From Gammaproteobacteria bacterium (GTDB taxonomy: Bacteria; Pseudomonadota; Gammaproteobacteria; Pseudomonadales; UBA3067), in assembly GCA_019090565.1 (NCBI GenBank), contig JAHRVS010000235.1, positions 1 to 8,048 on the forward strand: 8,048 bases of DNA, in the 5' to 3' direction. The notes beneath the pieces were generated by a model. It did no database searches. It worked only from the letters and a program-made list of their open reading frames with translations, and was not told the origin of the DNA. Position numbers and translations under genes: made by a program. Positions 5,922 through 8,048 of the stretch are shown here, in pieces (positions within the stretch are counted from its first letter, which is position 1; each line of letters begins with the position of its first letter).

Positions 5922-6275
5922 TTACTTATTGAGCACATCGCCTTTGGCACCAGATACAATCGCAACCACTTCATCAATGAGTTCTTGTGGAACTTTGAGT
6001 TCGTTCAGTGTGGCGACAAGCTCTTCGGCGACGGCATTGAAATGATCGTCGTTGAGCTTCATACCTTTATGGGCCTCACGCATATCCTTTCCTGTGTAAT
6101 TGTTGGGGCCACCAAATGCCATTGTCATAAAGGCTTTCTGTTTGGCATGTTGCGCCTCCATATCAGTGCTCTCAAAAAATTGACTGATGCGGTCATTAGA
6201 GAGAACTTTGCGATAAAAAATATCTACTGCTGCATCGATGGCGGGTTCGCCGCCAAGCTTTTCGTATAAAGACAT
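5922..6275 (-). CDS. glbN: Group 1 truncated haemoglobin (trHbN type)
   Basis: 117 residues from the ATG at 6275, which has a strong AAGGAA ribosome binding site. The open frame extends to 6389 but the extension is not globin-like. MSLYEKLGGEPAIDAAVD is the family N-terminus. Haem-pocket residues by alignment from memory with Mycobacterium tuberculosis trHbN: Tyr21 at B10 (IFYRKVL), Gln42 at E7, Gln46 at E11 and proximal His69 at F8 (REAHKGM). GGPNNYTG (about 55-62) is the conserved family turn. The Tyr/Gln distal pocket stabilises bound oxygen and is the arrangement linked to nitric oxide dioxygenation in trHbN. There is no pre-A extension. It is first in an operon with the 2Fe-2S/FAD reductase, 9 bases apart, which supports a redox-cycled role such as nitric oxide detoxification or oxygen chemistry. 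Upstream DNA carries an FNR/DNR-like box. Family certain; physiological role inferred. Confidence 0.95.
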   Translation of the reverse strand: MSLYEKLGGEPAIDAAVDIFYRKVLSNDRISQFFESTDMEAQHAKQKAFMTMAFGGPNNYTGKDMREAHKGMKLNDDHFNAVAEELVATLNELKVPQELIDEVVAIVSGAKGDVLNK

Positions 6276-6431
6276 GATTAATTTCCTTGTGTAAAGCCTA
6301 TATTGAGGTGTTTCAACAGAGGGGTTTTTCTCGGCCCGCAAGACGGCGCGTGTTTTTATAACACTCAGCGATGTCGCCCCTGGGCACATAGTGAACTGTA
6401 GCTTAACTTCACTAGGTTATTCTGTACTTAG

Positions 6432-6449
6432 GAAGATATTTATATCTTC
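6432..6449. promoter_or_regulatory. Perfect 18-base palindrome GAAGATAT-TT-ATATCTTC
   Basis: The half GAAGATAT is followed, after TT, by its exact complement. The outer AAGAT/ATCTT resembles the ends of NsrR sites, but the centre is about 7 bases shorter than the usual NsrR operator, so the regulator is not identified. It lies about 160 bases upstream of glbN and is a likely operator. Confidence 0.45.
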
Positions 6450-6458
6450 GGGTTGAGT

Positions 6459-6472
6459 TTGATGTGGGTCAA
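6459..6472. promoter_or_regulatory. FNR/ANR/DNR-type box
   Basis: TTGATGTGGGTCAA fits TTGAY-N4-RTCAA, with nine of ten specified bases of TTGAT-N4-ATCAA. CRP/FNR-family regulators binding this motif respond to anoxia (FNR, ANR) or nitric oxide (DNR, NNR). It is centred about 190 bases upstream of glbN, so a leader of roughly 150 bases would be needed for the classical -41.5 position, and no good -10 is seen there. Confidence 0.45.
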
Positions 6473-6480
6473 AATGGTTT

Positions 6481-6500
6481 CGACAATAGATTGTTTGTCG
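6481..6500. repeat. Nested inverted repeat CGACAA-N8-TTGTCG
   Basis: CGACAA (6481-6486) and TTGTCG (6495-6500) are exact complements 8 bases apart. Inside lies a second palindrome, ACAAT-AG-ATTGT (6483-6494). Its size and position, 8 bases from the FNR-like box, suggest another protein-binding site. No known regulator is recognised. Confidence 0.35.
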
Positions 6501-6549
6501 GTTTAAAAATAGCTGCCGATAGGTGTGTGGGGTGGTGGTATTGGATGTT

Positions 6550-6583
6550 CGGAATAGCCAGATTTTCAATTTTGGCTATTCCG
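6550..6583. repeat. 11-base inverted repeat after the small unknown gene
   Basis: CGGAATAGCCA (6550-6560) and TGGCTATTCCG (6573-6583) pair perfectly across a 12-base spacer. It starts 17 bases beyond the stop of the minus-strand gene ending at 6601. No T-run follows on either strand, so it is not a standard intrinsic terminator. It could stabilise that gene's mRNA end or be a binding site. Confidence 0.5.
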
Positions 6584-6600
6584 CTAGATTGGGGTTAATG

Positions 6601-6918
6601 TTATTCGGAACGCCGGCACAAGCCAAAGGTGTTTTCGAGGCAACGAAGCTTTGCGGCGGCAGAGATGAAGCTACTCCAGAAGTAATCTTCTTTTTGGTAT
6701 TTGCAAATTTCCAGCTTTTCTTTATGCCCATGAAGCTCGAGAATGATTTTCCCGCTTAACAGGTCTGTGACGAGATAATAATTGGTGCTGCAGAAAAGAG
6801 GGTGCTTAAACGTTGAGCGTTGAATCTGTAGGCCAGCATAAGTCACTTCTTCTTTATCTTCGATGGCCATGATCACCGCTTCAACGCGCTCCCAGAGTCT
6901 ATGAAGTTGTTTGTTCAT
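6601..6918 (-). CDS. Hypothetical protein, 105 residues, not recognised
   Basis: The frame has a good start: AAAGGG lies 7 bases before the ATG at 6918 on the minus strand. The product MNKQLHRLWERVEAVIMAIE... begins with an amphipathic helix, followed by alternating strand-like segments (YAGLQIQRSTF, NYYLVTDLLSG, KIILELHG) and a helical C-terminus with WSSFISAAAKLRCLE (about 81-95). It has four scattered cysteines (43, 72, 93, 101) without a metal-binding spacing, no signal peptide and no membrane segment. I do not recognise the family. Residue use looks protein-like, unlike the shadow frames around it. An 11-base inverted repeat follows its stop. It lies between tesB and the glbN operon on the same strand but is separated from both by more than 300 bases, so it is probably its own transcription unit. 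That it is a real gene is likely, not certain. Confidence 0.6.
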   Translation of the reverse strand: MNKQLHRLWERVEAVIMAIEDKEEVTYAGLQIQRSTFKHPLFCSTNYYLVTDLLSGKIILELHGHKEKLEICKYQKEDYFWSSFISAAAKLRCLENTFGLCRRSE

Positions 6919-7293
6919 TTTGTCACCCTTTCCCTAAGTGGTTAAGGGGTATTCCAGTTCACCCCAGCCAAGACAGATTTACTCTCCTTGATTAAGCATA
7001 GCTGTGAGATGGAATCGGCTGGGCTTTCATTTGTTGCTTTTTGTGATGTGAGTTGAAGCGAATTGTTACTCTTGCCTTGCTAGTGAAATAAATTTGATAG
7101 AGCTGAGCCAGACACAAGGTTAAAAAAAGCGGTGTTTGTTGGTGTGAATAAGAGCCGCCGTTTTTATGGGAGCATTGATAGCTGCTAGTTTGATTTTCAT
7201 GTAATTTTTTGCTTTTCGGCCAGCAATAGGCGTTTCTGGGTGGTGTCACTGTGGCCAGGTTAGTAGAGGTTCAAGGCCTGTTGCTGAGCCGCT
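6919..7293. other. Gene-free region between tesB and the small unknown gene
   Basis: About 375 bases with no credible coding sequence; the one longer minus-strand frame (6992-7249) is low-complexity in character and has no ribosome binding site I would trust. A 7-base inverted repeat, CCCAGCC (6963-6969) and GGCTGGG (7017-7023), surrounds a 47-base loop in the presumed leader of the small gene. I find no clear tesB terminator or promoter. Confidence 0.5.
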
Positions 7294-8048
7294 TTACGAC
7301 AGCTTCCTCATCAGGCCTTCTTGCGCGGTGGATGCGACGAGTTCGCCATTGGTGTTGAAAATGTTGCCACGATTAAACCCTCTGCCCCCTGATGTGCTGG
7401 GGGTCTCTGTGGCATAGAGCAGCCAGTCGTTGCAATTAAAGGTACGGTGAAACCACATGGCATGGTCAAGCGAGGCGATTCTTATATTGGGCTGTAGGAG
7501 TGAAATCCCATGGGGCTGGAGCGCAGTGGTCAGCAGGTTCAGGTCAGAGGAGTAGGCCAACGCTGCTTTTTGTATCGTTGGGTCGTCGGGGAGTGTTTCT
7601 CGAATCCGGAACCATGTGTTCTGAACTGGGGGCATTACCTTTGATTTACGCCGAGGTAGGGTATCTTCGCAGCGGCGCACATCCATCGGCCAGTCTGGTG
7701 ATGAGTAGGGGTCATAGGTGGAGCCCCTTTTTTCAAGGATGGCGGTTTTTATAGCGCGGTCATCGCTTAGTCCATCGGGTGGTGGGACGTCTGGCATTTC
7801 AGCTTGGTGGCTGAGCCCCTCTTCGCTAACCTGGAAGGAGGCGGACATATTAAAAATAGGCCGACCATGCTGGATGGCAACGACCCTGCGTGTGCAGAAG
7901 CTGCGGCCATCACGAATGCGCTCCACATCGTAAAGAATGGGTGCATTCATATCTCCACCACGTAAAAAGTAGGCATGGAGGGAATGAACAAAAAAACCGT
8001 CAACGGTACGAGAGGCTGCCAATAATGCCTGCCCAAGAACTTGTCCGC
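7294..8048 (-). CDS. tesB: Acyl-CoA thioesterase II (TesB), N-terminus beyond window
   Basis: The frame is open to the window edge. The first visible residues, GQVLGQALLAASRTV, are the conserved TesB segment near the N-terminus, so the TTG at 8022 is internal. About 250 residues are visible; by the usual TesB length of about 285-290, some 35-40 are missing. TesB is a double-hotdog enzyme that hydrolyses medium- to long-chain acyl-CoA to free fatty acid and CoA in the cytoplasm. First hotdog: VHSLHAYFLRGGD, then RSFCTRRVVAIQHGR. Second hotdog: SLDHAMWFHR, with the Asp matching the catalytic Asp of Escherichia coli TesB, then ETPSTSGGRGFNRG with the Thr/Ser position, and TAQEGLMR with the catalytic Gln. 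All three catalytic positions appear kept. It lies on the minus strand with no close downstream partner. Its codon use looks more GC-rich than the reductase and PilZ genes. Confidence 0.95.
   Translation of the reverse strand, partial: GQVLGQALLAASRTVDGFFVHSLHAYFLRGGDMNAPILYDVERIRDGRSFCTRRVVAIQHGRPIFNMSASFQVSEEGLSHQAEMPDVPPPDGLSDDRAIKTAILEKRGSTYDPYSSPDWPMDVRRCEDTLPRRKSKVMPPVQNTWFRIRETLPDDPTIQKAALAYSSDLNLLTTALQPHGISLLQPNIRIASLDHAMWFHRTFNCNDWLLYATETPSTSGGRGFNRGNIFNTNGELVASTAQEGLMRKLS

Larger units (their letters stand above)
6276..6600. other. Regulatory intergenic region upstream of glbN
   Basis: About 325 bases without a credible gene. It contains an 18-base palindrome (6432-6449), an FNR/DNR-like box (6459-6472), a nested inverted repeat (6481-6500) and an 11-base inverted repeat (6550-6583). 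No well-spaced -35/-10 pair for glbN could be fixed, so the relation of these sites to the transcription start is unresolved. Confidence 0.6.

Noticed and set aside
6523..6759. Plus-strand frame of 78 codons
   Set aside because: No ribosome binding site, overlaps the inverted repeat and the better-supported minus-strand gene at 6601-6918.
6982..6989. AAGGAGAG on the minus strand, a perfect Shine-Dalgarno-like sequence, possible leader peptide
   Set aside because: No ATG, GTG or TTG at proper spacing opens a frame of meaningful length.
7129..7178. AAAAAGCGG...CCGTTTTT as a terminator
   Set aside because: Pairing needs a bulge and a long loop, and no gene on the plus strand ends upstream of it.
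6992..7249. Minus-strand frame of 85 codons between tesB and the small gene
   Set aside because: Gln/His/Ser-rich composition with no domain and no credible ribosome binding site.

Overview
The window looks like chromosomal DNA of a free-living, probably marine, gammaproteobacterium. The basis is gene content: a PA4642-family small protein (a family I know from Pseudomonas and relatives), a PimC/PimD-like acyl-CoA dehydrogenase pair, a TesB thioesterase, a PilZ protein and a group 1 truncated haemoglobin. The order or genus cannot be fixed from this sequence. I see no transposase, integrase, tRNA, rRNA or CRISPR array.

Layout. (1) 1-1855, plus strand: the 3' part of an acyl-CoA dehydrogenase gene followed by a complete second one, forming a two-subunit acyl-CoA dehydrogenase operon closed by a strong bidirectional terminator at 1887-1923. 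(2) 1961-2770, minus strand: a classical short-chain dehydrogenase/reductase, convergent with the first operon and divergent from (3) 2902-3588, plus strand: a cytoplasmic transglutaminase-like protein. (4) 3671-3955, minus strand: a PA4642-family protein. (5) 3956-4517: an AT-rich gene-free stretch with a cluster of GGTAA/TTACC half-sites, a perfect -10 hexamer and two stem-loops, leading into (6) 4518-4895, plus strand: a single-domain PilZ protein with intact c-di-GMP-binding motifs. (7) 4908-6275, minus strand: a two-gene operon of group 1 truncated haemoglobin (glbN) and a 2Fe-2S/FAD/NAD(P) reductase, tail to tail with pilZ across only 12 bases. (8) 6276-6600: a regulatory region with an FNR/DNR-type box and three inverted repeats. 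(9) 6601-6918, minus strand: an unrecognised 105-residue protein. (10) 6919-7293: no gene seen. (11) 7294-8048, minus strand: TesB-type acyl-CoA thioesterase II, running off the window end.

How the parts may work together. The acyl-CoA dehydrogenase pair and TesB both act on acyl-CoA thioesters but are far apart and need not be linked. The most coherent unit is glbN plus the reductase. Together they supply a globin, an FAD/NAD(P) module and a 2Fe-2S module, which resembles a flavohaemoglobin split over two proteins. The upstream FNR/DNR-like box fits control by low oxygen or nitric oxide. The nearest candidate terminator for this operon on its own strand lies beyond the whole pilZ gene, so its transcript could run antisense through pilZ. 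Promoters, operators and RNA structures below are read by eye and are hypotheses.
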